Origin: Chitinophagaceae bacterium
GTDB lineage: Bacteria > Bacteroidota > Bacteroidia > Chitinophagales > Chitinophagaceae
DNA length: 10,425 nucleotides
NCBI GenBank assembly: GCA_003489485.1
Contig: DNMB01000077.1
Coordinates: 1-10,425, forward strand
Direction of reading: 5' to 3'
Below, in pieces: positions 1 to 8,575 of the stretch. Below the pieces are notes generated by a model. It was not told where the DNA came from. It saw only the letters and a list, made by a program, of their open reading frames with translations, and ran no database searches. The position numbers and the translations under genes are program-made. Position 1 is the first letter of the stretch. Each line of letters starts with the position of its first letter.

Positions 1-1426
1 GCATCGATCCAATGGCATAGCGCGTGTTGCGAATATTGACCGATCCAAAATAAACGGCCACCACATAAAAAGTAGTATCAGAAGAGCCTTGCAATACAGA
101 GGCCAATCTACCGGCAAAGGAGTCTACCCCATAGGTCTTCATGGTATCGAGCATCATGCCGCGTGCCCCGCTGCCGCTAAGCGGCTTTATCAAGGCCGTG
201 GGCAGTCCATCCACAAAACGCGTATCGGCGCCGAGGTAAGCGAATAATTGCTTTACTCCATTGATCAGTACATCAAAACTTCCGCTGGTCCTGAGCAAAC
301 TAATGGCGATCAGCATGCCAACGATATAGGGGATGATCCGAATGGCCGTTTCAAATCCGCCGCGGGCTCCCTCCACGAAGGCATCAAATACATCGATCTT
401 CTTATAGACCCCACCCAGCACGATCAGCACGAACAACACCAAAATGATGCCGTTGCTGAGTTTGCCGGAAAATAGCTGGGCCGTTTGCGCATCGAGCTTT
501 ACCACGTAGATCACCAACAGCGCGATCAGCAGCGAGATCCCTCCTACCCAACCCAAAATGACGGGCTGAAACAAATTGATGCGCTGCTTGAACGAGACGA
601 TGAACAGCGCCGCCATGGTAGCGGCAAACGTGGCGATCATACAAGGAATGAATATATCGGTGGGATCGGCCGCTCCCATCCCGGAACGGTAGGCGATGAT
701 CGTTACGGGAATAAGGGTAAGACCAGAGGCATGCAGGGCCAAGAACATCACCTGCGCATTAGAGGCCGTTGTTTTGCTGCTATTGAGCTCCTGGAGGCTC
801 TCCATGGCCTTTAGACCAAAGGGAGTGGCCGCATTGTCCAAATTGAGCAGGTTGGCAGAGAAATTCATCATAATGTGCCCTGTGGCAGGATGCCCTTTAG
901 GGATATCCGGAAATATCCTCGAAAAGAAAGGCCAGATGATCTTGGATAACAAGCGAACACCGCCTGCTTTTTCGGCAATCGACAGAAATCCCATAAAAAG
1001 AGCCAAAATACCAATGAGCGGAAAGATAATGTCGAGTACGGCGTTCTTGGCTGTCTCGATAATACCATCGACCTTTCTGACCAGCTTTGATTGAATACCC
1101 ACAAAGCTATAGGGCTGAGCAAGTGGATAAAGCGCGCTATAAGAGCGTAAGGAGTCATCTGAGCGCAAATCATGCAGTAGGTAGGTTGCCTTTCCGGGTT
1201 GATCGGTCGCAAAAAAACAGTATTCTTTTAAAAATTCAGGGTATTGAGAAGACAGTCCCATGCTCTCGGGCTTGCCTATTGCATAATAAAAGACCGAGTC
1301 GTATCGGTCTGACGATTTACCGGTCACCATGCGGTTAAAGATTTTTTCATCGCCCGAGGCCATCCGAAAGGCCCCGACCACAAAGGCAATGATGACAAAG
1401 GCTGACCAGATCTTAGTAAGCGTCAT
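1..1426 (-). CDS. SpmA-SpmB fusion, nucleoside-recognition (Gate) domain membrane protein; C-terminus cut by window edge
   Basis: The reading frame is open from the ATG at 1426 to the left edge, giving 475 codons without a stop. An N-terminal membrane segment lies at about residues 5-20. The SpmA-like half follows (about 118-300), with the hallmark GHIMMNFSANLLNLDNAATP at 183-202 and further segments around 132-150 and 255-277. The SpmB-like half (about 325-475) contains GFETAIRIIPY at 357-367, KPLSGSGARG at 414-423 and DTTFYVVAVYFGS at 450-462. In Bacillus SpmA and SpmB are separate spore-maturation proteins; Bacteroidota carry them fused in one protein, in bacteria that do not sporulate, so the spore name should not be taken literally. 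The substrate is unknown, and Gate-domain proteins are thought to be transporters or membrane gates. Compared with the Bacteroides-type fusion, a polar stretch of about 80 residues sits at about 35-117. By family comparison only some 20-25 residues are missing past the edge. It is transcribed divergently from ychF. Confidence 0.9.
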   Translation of the reverse strand, partial: MTLTKIWSAFVIIAFVVGAFRMASGDEKIFNRMVTGKSSDRYDSVFYYAIGKPESMGLSSQYPEFLKEYCFFATDQPGKATYLLHDLRSDDSLRSYSALYPLAQPYSFVGIQSKLVRKVDGIIETAKNAVLDIIFPLIGILALFMGFLSIAEKAGGVRLLSKIIWPFFSRIFPDIPKGHPATGHIMMNFSANLLNLDNAATPFGLKAMESLQELNSSKTTASNAQVMFLALHASGLTLIPVTIIAYRSGMGAADPTDIFIPCMIATFAATMAALFIVSFKQRINLFQPVILGWVGGISLLIALLVIYVVKLDAQTAQLFSGKLSNGIILVLFVLIVLGGVYKKIDVFDAFVEGARGGFETAIRIIPYIVGMLIAISLLRTSGSFDVLINGVKQLFAYLGADTRFVDGLPTALIKPLSGSGARGMMLDTMKTYGVDSFAGRLASVLQGSSDTTFYVVAVYFGSVNIRNTRYAIGSM

Positions 1427-1497
1427 GAGATTGATTTTTTACTGATTTGAAGATACTGAAATCATAATGGAACGGTCGTAGCCTGCAGTGGAATTCT

Positions 1498-1505
1498 TAC
1501 CTTTG
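1498..1505 (+). promoter_or_regulatory. Candidate Bacteroidota -7 promoter element for ychF
   Basis: TACCTTTG matches the Bacteroidota sigma-ABfr -7 consensus TAnnTTTG exactly and lies 41 bases before the ychF ATG, so transcription would begin around 1510-1512. No TTTG or TTG is present at the expected -33 spacing (19-21 bases upstream), so the upstream half is weak. The match is seen directly; its use as a promoter is inference. Confidence 0.5.
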
Positions 1506-1546
1506 CGCGCCGGTATTCACCTCTTAAAACGAAACCGTACCCTACT

Positions 1547-2644
1547 ATGGCACTTCAGGCTGGAATTGTCGGACTTCCCAATGTCGGTAAATCGACCTTG
1601 TTCAATGCAGTAAGCATCAGCGCAAAGGCGCAGGCCAGTAATTATCGCTTTTGCACGATAGACCCTAACGTGGGACTGGTGGATGTTCCTGACACCCGCT
1701 TGAGCAAATTAGCCGAGTTGGTGCAACCCGAAAAGATCATACCTACCCAGATCGAGATCGTTGATATTGCCGGCTTGGTCAGGGGCGCCAGCAAAGGAGA
1801 AGGTCTTGGAAATAAGTTTTTAGGAAATATCCGTGAGGTCGATGCCATCATTCATGTGGTACGTTGTTTTGAAGATGAGAACATCTTACGCGAAGAAGGT
1901 TCCATCAATCCCGTGGGCGATAAGGAGATCATTGATACCGAATTGCAGCTAAAGGACCTGGAGTCTATCGAGAAAAAAATACAGCGCACCGAAAAACAGG
2001 CCCGTATCGACCCTAAACTCAAAGCCGAACTCGAGGTCTTACAGCGCTGCAAGGTGCAACTCGAAAAAGGACGCAGCATCAGAGAGCTACAGTTAAGCAA
2101 AGAAGAAAAGATCGCTATTGCCGACCTGTTCTTGCTCACCGACAAACCAGTACTCTATGTTGCCAATGTGGATGAAGCTTCCATGCATACGGGCAATGCG
2201 TATTCGCAAGCCCTACAGGCGGCCATTCAAAGCGAGAATGCCGAGCTGATCGTAATGAACAATTCGATCGAAGCCCAAATTGCCGAGCTGGAGACACCCG
2301 AAGACAAAGCACTTTTTATGGATGAATATGGCATGAAGCAACCCGCTTTGGACCGCTTGATCCATTCTGCCTATAAACTACTGAACCTGTTCACCTACTT
2401 TACCGCCGGTAAGCAAGAGGTCAGAGCCTGGACCATTCACCAAGGGTGGAAGGCACCGCAGGCCGCCGGAGTAATTCATACCGATTTTGAAAAGGGATTC
2501 ATTAAGGCAGAGGTGATCGCCTACGATGATTACGTACAATACGGATCGGAGGCTGCTTGCAGAGAAGCGGGTAAACTTCGAATAGAAGGAAAAGAATACA
2601 TCGTAAAGGATGGCGATGTAATGCACTTCCGTTTCAATGTTTGA
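1547..2644 (+). CDS. ychF: Redox-regulated ribosome-associated ATPase of the YchF/Ola1 family
   Basis: This 365-residue protein has the full-length YchF architecture. The P-loop GLPNVGKST is at residues 9-17, the [20 protein letters not shown] switch region at 73-92, the NVDE base-recognition motif (NxxE, which favours ATP over GTP in this family) at 207-210, a coiled-coil insertion rich in K/E at about 130-195, and a C-terminal TGS domain from about 280 containing [17 protein letters not shown]. YchF binds ribosomes and has been linked to stress and redox responses in other bacteria. The start at 1547 gives the canonical N-terminus, with the P-loop nine residues in; no strong Shine-Dalgarno precedes it, as is usual in Bacteroidota. 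In the switch-I area the sequence reads NYRFCTI (residues 32-38), where most YchF proteins have NYPFCTI or NFPFCTI. The gene ends 2 bases from the convergent sdhB stop. Confidence 0.97.
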   Translation: MALQAGIVGLPNVGKSTLFNAVSISAKAQASNYRFCTIDPNVGLVDVPDTRLSKLAELVQPEKIIPTQIEIVDIAGLVRGASKGEGLGNKFLGNIREVDAIIHVVRCFEDENILREEGSINPVGDKEIIDTELQLKDLESIEKKIQRTEKQARIDPKLKAELEVLQRCKVQLEKGRSIRELQLSKEEKIAIADLFLLTDKPVLYVANVDEASMHTGNAYSQALQAAIQSENAELIVMNNSIEAQIAELETPEDKALFMDEYGMKQPALDRLIHSAYKLLNLFTYFTAGKQEVRAWTIHQGWKAPQAAGVIHTDFEKGFIKAEVIAYDDYVQYGSEAACREAGKLRIEGKEYIVKDGDVMHFRFNV

Positions 2645-2646
2645 TC

Positions 2647-3396
2647 TTACTTGTCTTCGGTAAGACCGGCCATCATGTATTCGCGGTTCAAACGAGCGAT
2701 ATTCTCGATGGAGATACCCTTAGGACAAACGGCCTCGCAGGCGCCGGTGTTGGTGCAGGCACCAAAGCCTTCACGGTCCATTTGTGCTACCATGTTCATA
2801 GCGCGGTTCTTTCTTTCGGGCGCCCCTTGTGGCAACAAGGCAAGATGAGACACCTTTGCCCCCACAAATAACATGGCAGAAGAATTTTTACAAGCCGCCA
2901 CACAAGCCCCGCAACCAATACAGGCGGCCGCTGCGAATGCCTCATCGGCCTTTTCTTTTTCGACGGGTGTGGAGTTGGCATCAACGGCATTACCCGTATT
3001 GACCGAGATATATCCGCCTGCCTGAATGATACGATCAAATGCACTACGGTCTACCATCAGATCTTTAACGACAGGAAAAGCATTGGCCCTCCAGGGTTCC
3101 ACCACAATGGTATCACCATCTTGGTAAGCACGCATGTGTAACTGACAGGTGGTATTGTGTTGCCAAGGACCGTGCGGTCTGCCGTTGATATACATGGAGC
3201 ACATACCGCAGATACCTTCGCGGCAATCGTGATCGAACGCAATAGGCTCTTTTCCTTCTTTGATCAGTTGCTCATTCAACACATCGATCATTTCCAAAAA
3301 AGACATCTCAGAAGAAATGTTCTTTACCGGATAGGTCTCAAAATGACCTTTGTCGCTGGCATTTTTCTGACGCCAAACTTTCAGTGTCAAATTCAT
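2647..3396 (-). CDS. sdhB: Succinate dehydrogenase/fumarate reductase iron-sulfur subunit
   Basis: This 249-residue subunit passes electrons from the SdhA flavin to the membrane diheme cytochrome b. The cysteine sets are all present. C58, C63, C66 and C84 form the [2Fe-2S] site (CREGICGMC). C159, C162, C165 and C224 fit the [4Fe-4S] cluster, and C169, C214 and C220 fit the [3Fe-4S] cluster, the usual succinate:quinone oxidoreductase pattern. I chose the ATG at 3396, which gives [10 protein letters not shown], the typical Bacteroidota N-terminus. In-frame ATGs at 3411 and 3474 would add 5 or 26 residues; the longest form would overlap the end of sdhA and adds sequence that does not look like the family. 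It is the last gene of the sdhC-sdhA-sdhB operon, 40 bases after the sdhA stop. No terminator hairpin is visible after it, and the convergent ychF stop is 2 bases away. Confidence 0.97.
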   Translation of the reverse strand: MNLTLKVWRQKNASDKGHFETYPVKNISSEMSFLEMIDVLNEQLIKEGKEPIAFDHDCREGICGMCSMYINGRPHGPWQHNTTCQLHMRAYQDGDTIVVEPWRANAFPVVKDLMVDRSAFDRIIQAGGYISVNTGNAVDANSTPVEKEKADEAFAAAACIGCGACVAACKNSSAMLFVGAKVSHLALLPQGAPERKNRAMNMVAQMDREGFGACTNTGACEAVCPKGISIENIARLNREYMMAGLTEDK

Positions 3397-3436
3397 GGTG
3401 TAGTGCTGCATAAGTACGACTATTAAAGAATAGAAA

Positions 3437-5413
<1,977 letters not shown>

Positions 5414-5438
5414 AGTTAGATCAGTTTCTACGTGAAGA

Positions 5439-6125
5439 TTATTTTATCCAGCCCATGTACATGCATACGGGCATCAGCGCAAATACAAGGGGAATGATAA
5501 CAGAGAACAATACTCCTGCCGATTCAACCAGGGCAAGGTAACGGCCATTGGTCAACCCGAGCGTGCGAAAGGCACTTTGAAATCCGTGTAACAGGTGCCA
5601 TGCGAGCGCAAAGCATCCCAACACATATAACAAGACCACGGCTAAATTTCCCTGAAATACCTGGAGCATTTCGCCATAGAGATTATGATATTCCTTTCCA
5701 TCGATCAGTACAGGCTCAAGGCCGGTAATGCGGCTGGGAACCCAAAAATGAGAGATGTGCATGACCAAGAACAAGAAGAGAAGCGTACCTAACAAACCCA
5801 TGCTGCGGCTATACCATTTGCTGCCTTTGTTACCCATGGGAACGGCATATCCTTTCTTACGGGCTGCACGATTCGATAACTCGAGTGCCCATCCCTGGAG
5901 CATGTGCAAAATAATACCGGCGAAGAGACCGACCTCCAAGATCCGAGGCACGGCATTGGATCCCATAAAGTGGGCGGCCTTGTTGAACATCACCCCGCCA
6001 TCCATGGCAAAGATGCAGGCATTTAACCCTACGTGAACCACCAGAAAAAGAACCAGAAAAATTCCGGTGAGCCCCATTATCCACTTTTTACCGACGGAAG
6101 AAGTAAATAACTCAGACCATTTCAT
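5439..6125 (-). CDS. sdhC: Succinate dehydrogenase/fumarate reductase cytochrome b subunit (B-type, diheme)
   Basis: This 228-residue membrane anchor of the Sdh complex carries heme b and the quinone site. Five hydrophobic helices are visible at about residues 15-38, 60-82, 108-128, 160-180 and 203-225, as expected for the single-subunit diheme anchor of B-type succinate:quinone oxidoreductases. Candidate axial heme ligands are H31 (VVHVGLN), H74 (ILHMLQG), H123 (VMHISHF) and H177 or H180 ([12 protein letters not shown]). The motifs [16 protein letters not shown] (101-116) and [12 protein letters not shown] (180-191) are characteristic of the Bacteroidota version. It is the first gene of the operon. 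A candidate -7 promoter element sits about 60 bases upstream of its ATG. With menaquinone, the usual Bacteroidota quinone, such enzymes are known or proposed to couple succinate oxidation to the proton gradient; applying that here is inference. Confidence 0.95.
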   Translation of the reverse strand: MKWSELFTSSVGKKWIMGLTGIFLVLFLVVHVGLNACIFAMDGGVMFNKAAHFMGSNAVPRILEVGLFAGIILHMLQGWALELSNRAARKKGYAVPMGNKGSKWYSRSMGLLGTLLFLFLVMHISHFWVPSRITGLEPVLIDGKEYHNLYGEMLQVFQGNLAVVLLYVLGCFALAWHLLHGFQSAFRTLGLTNGRYLALVESAGVLFSVIIPLVFALMPVCMYMGWIK

Positions 6126-6185
6126 CAGAATAGAATTTAAAATTTAAGCTACGGGCACTCGCAGTCTCCGCTTTCGTTAGTGGTG

Positions 6186-6193
6186 CAAAATTA
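6186..6193 (-). promoter_or_regulatory. Candidate -7 promoter element for the sdhCAB operon
   Basis: On the minus strand the sequence reads TAATTTTG, an exact match to the Bacteroidota TAnnTTTG -7 consensus. It is 60 bases upstream of the sdhC ATG, implying a start near 6180 and a leader of about 55 bases. No TTTG is present at the expected -33 spacing. Short arms GGTG and CACC flank the box, too short to interpret. The role as a promoter is inference. Confidence 0.45.
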
Positions 6194-6207
6194 ACACCGC
6201 GGCGCCG

Positions 6208-6225
6208 AAATCTGATAAAAGATTT
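6208..6225. repeat. Short inverted repeat upstream of the sdhCAB promoter element
   Basis: AAATCT (6208-6213) and AGATTT (6220-6225) form a perfect 6-base dyad around a 6-base centre, about 15 bases upstream of the candidate sdhC -7 box. Its centre would lie near -36 of the predicted transcription start. It could be an operator or activator site for the sdh operon, but AT-rich dyads this short also occur by chance. It does not match an FNR or CRP half-site. Confidence 0.25.
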
Positions 6226-6252
6226 AGATAAAGAAAAGAGAGAACAAAATAC

Positions 6253-6819
6253 TTATTGCAGCAGGTTTGGCCCTATCAACGATTCCACCTTTCGAAGCAA
6301 ATGAAAGGGCCTATACGAACGCCACTCGGGTATATTAAAAAGTTCTATAAAGTGATGGTTGCCGGCCTGTTTAAACTCGATTTCGGACTGATAAGGCATA
6401 TTTAAACAAACAACCCACCCACCCGATTCTCGCAGTTCTTGAGACAACTCCTCGTAATAATCGGTTCCATCGCTGTGAAAGTTCAGCACATTCTCTGCGA
6501 TCAGGATGAACTTGTTTATCGATTCCGACTCGAATGGCTCGAGCACGTAACGCTTCAGCAACATGATATCGTTTTCGAGCGCATCGTTCCATTCACCGAT
6601 CAATTCTATAACAGCATAACGCTCGTCGTAGTCGGCCACCAGCACCTTGCAGTAAAGGGTTCGGCTGCCAAATTCGTCCCACTGCGGGTGAATGTAATAG
6701 TTGTAGATCGTTTGGGAGAATTCGAATTCCGAGTACTCCTTTCCATAAAAGGGCGAACGGGCGTCTTCTTCGCTAATGTAAATGTGTTGCCAATTGTAAT
6801 ATGGCTCCAGCGTGTGCAT
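6253..6819 (-). CDS. Conserved-type hypothetical protein in a MurNAc-salvage unit
   Basis: I can assign no function to this 188-residue protein. It has no signal peptide, membrane segment or metal-binding cysteine cluster and is rich in D/E and aromatic residues, so it should be a cytosolic acidic protein. Visible blocks are YNYYIHPQWDEFGS (39-52), IELIGEWNDALENDIMLLKR (71-90), INKFILIAENVLNFH (101-115) and GGWVVCLNM (133-141). The alternation of hydrophobic strands (71-74, 102-109, 135-139) with charged helices suggests a small alpha/beta fold. I recall similar proteins annotated only as hypothetical in Chitinophagaceae genomes, but no search was possible. It starts 7 bases after the murQ stop and is almost certainly co-transcribed with murQ and the kinase, which makes a link to amino-sugar or cell-wall recycling possible but unproven. 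Codon usage looks like its neighbours, so transfer is not suggested. Confidence 0.85.
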   Translation of the reverse strand: MHTLEPYYNWQHIYISEEDARSPFYGKEYSEFEFSQTIYNYYIHPQWDEFGSRTLYCKVLVADYDERYAVIELIGEWNDALENDIMLLKRYVLEPFESESINKFILIAENVLNFHSDGTDYYEELSQELRESGGWVVCLNMPYQSEIEFKQAGNHHFIELFNIPEWRSYRPFHLLRKVESLIGPNLLQ

Positions 6820-6826
6820 AGGTACG

Positions 6827-7645
6827 TTACTTACCCTCCAAGAATTGAAGGGCTTTTTTTACACTTCCCTTACTAAGCAATAGCTCCTTGGCCTTCTCGT
6901 AATCCGTAAGACCTGATTTTTCCATGAGCATCTTGGTGCCGCGGTCAACGAGCTTGTCATTGCTAAGTTGCATATTGACCATCTTATTGTCTTCTACCCT
7001 TCCTAATTGGATCATAACGGCAGTAGAGATCATGTTGAGCACCAACTTTTGCGCCGTACCGCTCTTCATTCTGGTGCTACCCGTTACGAACTCAGGGCCC
7101 ACGACCACCTCAATGGGAAAATCAGCGGCTTGACTAACGGGCGCCCCGGGATTGCACGATATACTACCTGTAACGATACCTCGGCTGCGACAGGCTTCGA
7201 GCGCACCGATCACATAAGGCGTTGTGCCGCTGGCTGCGATCCCGATCACCACATCACGGTCCGATACTTCGTATTCTTGCAGATCTTTCCACCCTTGTTC
7301 TTTACTGTCTTCGGCAAATTCTACGGCCGTAGTGATCGCCTTTTCGCCACCGGCAATGATCCCAATGACCAAGCCGTAGGGAACTCCGAATGTGGGAGGA
7401 CATTCACTGGCATCCACGATACCCAACCGCCCGCTCGTGCCGGCTCCGATATAGAACAGACGCCCACCCATGAGCATCTTATCGCTGATGGCCTCAATGA
7501 GTTTTTCAATTTGTGGAATAGCCTTTTGAACAGACCCCGCCACGGTACGATCTTCGTTGTTGATGTGCACCAGCAACTCCGACACTGCCATTTTTTCTAA
7601 GTGACGATAGGAACTGGATTGCTCTGTTACTCTTTCAAAAGCCAT
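6827..7645 (-). CDS. murQ: N-acetylmuramic acid 6-phosphate etherase
   Basis: MurQ cleaves the D-lactyl ether of MurNAc-6-phosphate to give GlcNAc-6-phosphate and D-lactate, in the cytosol, during peptidoglycan recycling. The 272-residue protein is a SIS-fold enzyme of normal length. It has GAGTSGRLG at residues 68-75, the signature DASECPPTFGV at 78-88 with the catalytic acid/base glutamate E81 (E83 in E. coli), the second essential glutamate E112 (E. coli E114) in the FAEDSKEQG stretch, a phosphate loop AASGTTPYV at 137-145, and VTGSTRMKSGTAQK at 187-200. The N-terminus FERVTEQ fits the family, supporting the ATG at 7645. It lies 8 bases after the kinase gene and 7 before the unknown gene. 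MurQ needs MurNAc-6-P, supplied either by a PTS transporter or by a kinase; the kinase next door suggests the second route here. Confidence 0.96.
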   Translation of the reverse strand: MAFERVTEQSSSYRHLEKMAVSELLVHINNEDRTVAGSVQKAIPQIEKLIEAISDKMLMGGRLFYIGAGTSGRLGIVDASECPPTFGVPYGLVIGIIAGGEKAITTAVEFAEDSKEQGWKDLQEYEVSDRDVVIGIAASGTTPYVIGALEACRSRGIVTGSISCNPGAPVSQAADFPIEVVVGPEFVTGSTRMKSGTAQKLVLNMISTAVMIQLGRVEDNKMVNMQLSNDKLVDRGTKMLMEKSGLTDYEKAKELLLSKGSVKKALQFLEGK

Positions 7646-7653
7646 GGTATAGT

Positions 7654-8496
7654 TTATGCATGATAACGGATCAAGCCCTGCATGGGATGTTGCAAAACTT
7701 GACCGAGTTCAAATTCATAAGCGTGGCAAAGTTGCTGGATTATATCCCGAAATCCAAATGCTACCCCGCCCGTAAAATGAACAGGGTATTTCCACACTTC
7801 TTTGTATTTGCACAGGTGCTGAAAGAAAAAATCATTTAGTCCGTCTTCGATAATGTTCTCGATCATGTAATGACCACGGTTCTCCGCCAAAAAACGAGTA
7901 TATCCTGCCAGGTATCGGTTGGGCAAGGGCTTTTTATATACACTCTCCAAGATCTCTGAGGGAGTGGTAGTAAAGCTGGCATCGAAGCGGGCCCTGAGGT
8001 CTTCGTCGAAGGTATCGTACAGATAATACTGAATTACTTTCTTGCCCAGATAGGCTCCGCTACCCTCGTCTCCGAGCACATATCCCAGTCCGGGACTGTT
8101 ACGTACCATCTTTTTACCGTCGTAATAACAAGAGTTGGAACCTGTTCCCAAAATGCAGGCGATTCCCTTTTGATTGCCACAGAGGGCCCGGGCCGCTCCC
8201 ATCAGATCGTGCGTAACAAAAGCCTTAGCATCGGGAAATACCGCCAATAGAGCTTTTTTGACCGAGCGGGCATTATCGGCGTTGGCACATCCCGTACCAT
8301 AGTAGAAAATATCGGTTATGCCCTGCGTGCGAACAGCGGGCCATAGTTCTTTCTTGAGCAGGGCAACGATTTGGTCCGTACTCAAAAAGTAAGGACTGAT
8401 ACCTTGTGTAAAGACAGCTTTCTTTTTTCCTTTGTTGAGTACGCACCACTCCGTTTTTGTAGCTCCACTGTCTGCGATCAAAGTAACAACTGCCAT
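7654..8496 (-). CDS. BadF/BadG/BcrA/BcrD-family amino-sugar kinase, probable MurNAc/GlcNAc kinase (MurK-like)
   Basis: This 280-residue protein has the ASKHA-fold ATP-binding motifs of the N-acetylglucosamine kinase branch: phosphate-1 loop ADSGATKTEW at residues 8-17, phosphate-2 loop ILGTGSNSC at 114-122, the LGDEGSGAYLGKK segment at 140-152, and the adenosine-side motif FTGGVAFGF at about 241-249. It should phosphorylate the 6-hydroxyl of an amino sugar in the cytosol. A kinase of this superfamily beside murQ matches the MurK arrangement described in Clostridium acetobutylicum and Tannerella forsythia, where MurNAc (and in some cases GlcNAc) is phosphorylated and then passed to MurQ. Substrate choice cannot be read from the motifs, so GlcNAc kinase remains possible and I give no symbol. 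The ATG at 8496 places the phosphate-1 loop at the very N-terminus, as in the family. It is the first gene of the three-gene unit, divergent from the S41 protease gene. Confidence 0.88.
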   Translation of the reverse strand: MAVVTLIADSGATKTEWCVLNKGKKKAVFTQGISPYFLSTDQIVALLKKELWPAVRTQGITDIFYYGTGCANADNARSVKKALLAVFPDAKAFVTHDLMGAARALCGNQKGIACILGTGSNSCYYDGKKMVRNSPGLGYVLGDEGSGAYLGKKVIQYYLYDTFDEDLRARFDASFTTTPSEILESVYKKPLPNRYLAGYTRFLAENRGHYMIENIIEDGLNDFFFQHLCKYKEVWKYPVHFTGGVAFGFRDIIQQLCHAYEFELGQVLQHPMQGLIRYHA

Positions 8497-8541
8497 ATAT
8501 AAAACTTAGTGAGGGCGGAGAGGGTGTTAGCCTCAAATCCA

Positions 8542-8560
8542 GTAATTTGCGTCAAATTAC
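8542..8560. promoter_or_regulatory. Perfect inverted repeat in the kinase/protease divergent region; candidate operator or bidirectional promoter core
   Basis: GTAATTTG (8542-8549) and its exact complement CAAATTAC (8553-8560) flank a CGT centre in the 79-base gap between the two divergent genes. It lies 15 bases before the protease ATG and 45 bases before the kinase ATG. Each arm, read outward, ends in nnTTTG like the Bacteroidota -7 box TAnnTTTG, though the leading TA is not matched. For minus-strand transcription a TTG lies at 8583-8581, 20 bases upstream of the arm, which is the right -33 spacing. It may therefore be a regulator-binding site, a symmetric promoter, or both. Confidence 0.4.
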
Positions 8561-8575
8561 AGAATAAGCGCAATA

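Noticed and set aside
248..1338. Several short plus-strand frames within 248-1338
   Set aside because: The minus-strand SpmA-SpmB fusion is continuous across this whole stretch with family motifs throughout, so these frames are shadows.
6181..6206. GGTG...CACC arms around the sdhC -7 box and the GC-rich CCGCGGCGCC run beside it, considered as a terminator or operator
   Set aside because: The arms are only 4 bases, there is no T-tract, and the GC-rich run forms only overlapping 6-base palindromes.
7007..7600. Plus-strand open frame of 197 codons inside murQ
   Set aside because: It mirrors the murQ coding strand and has a composition rich in H, R and T typical of an antisense shadow.
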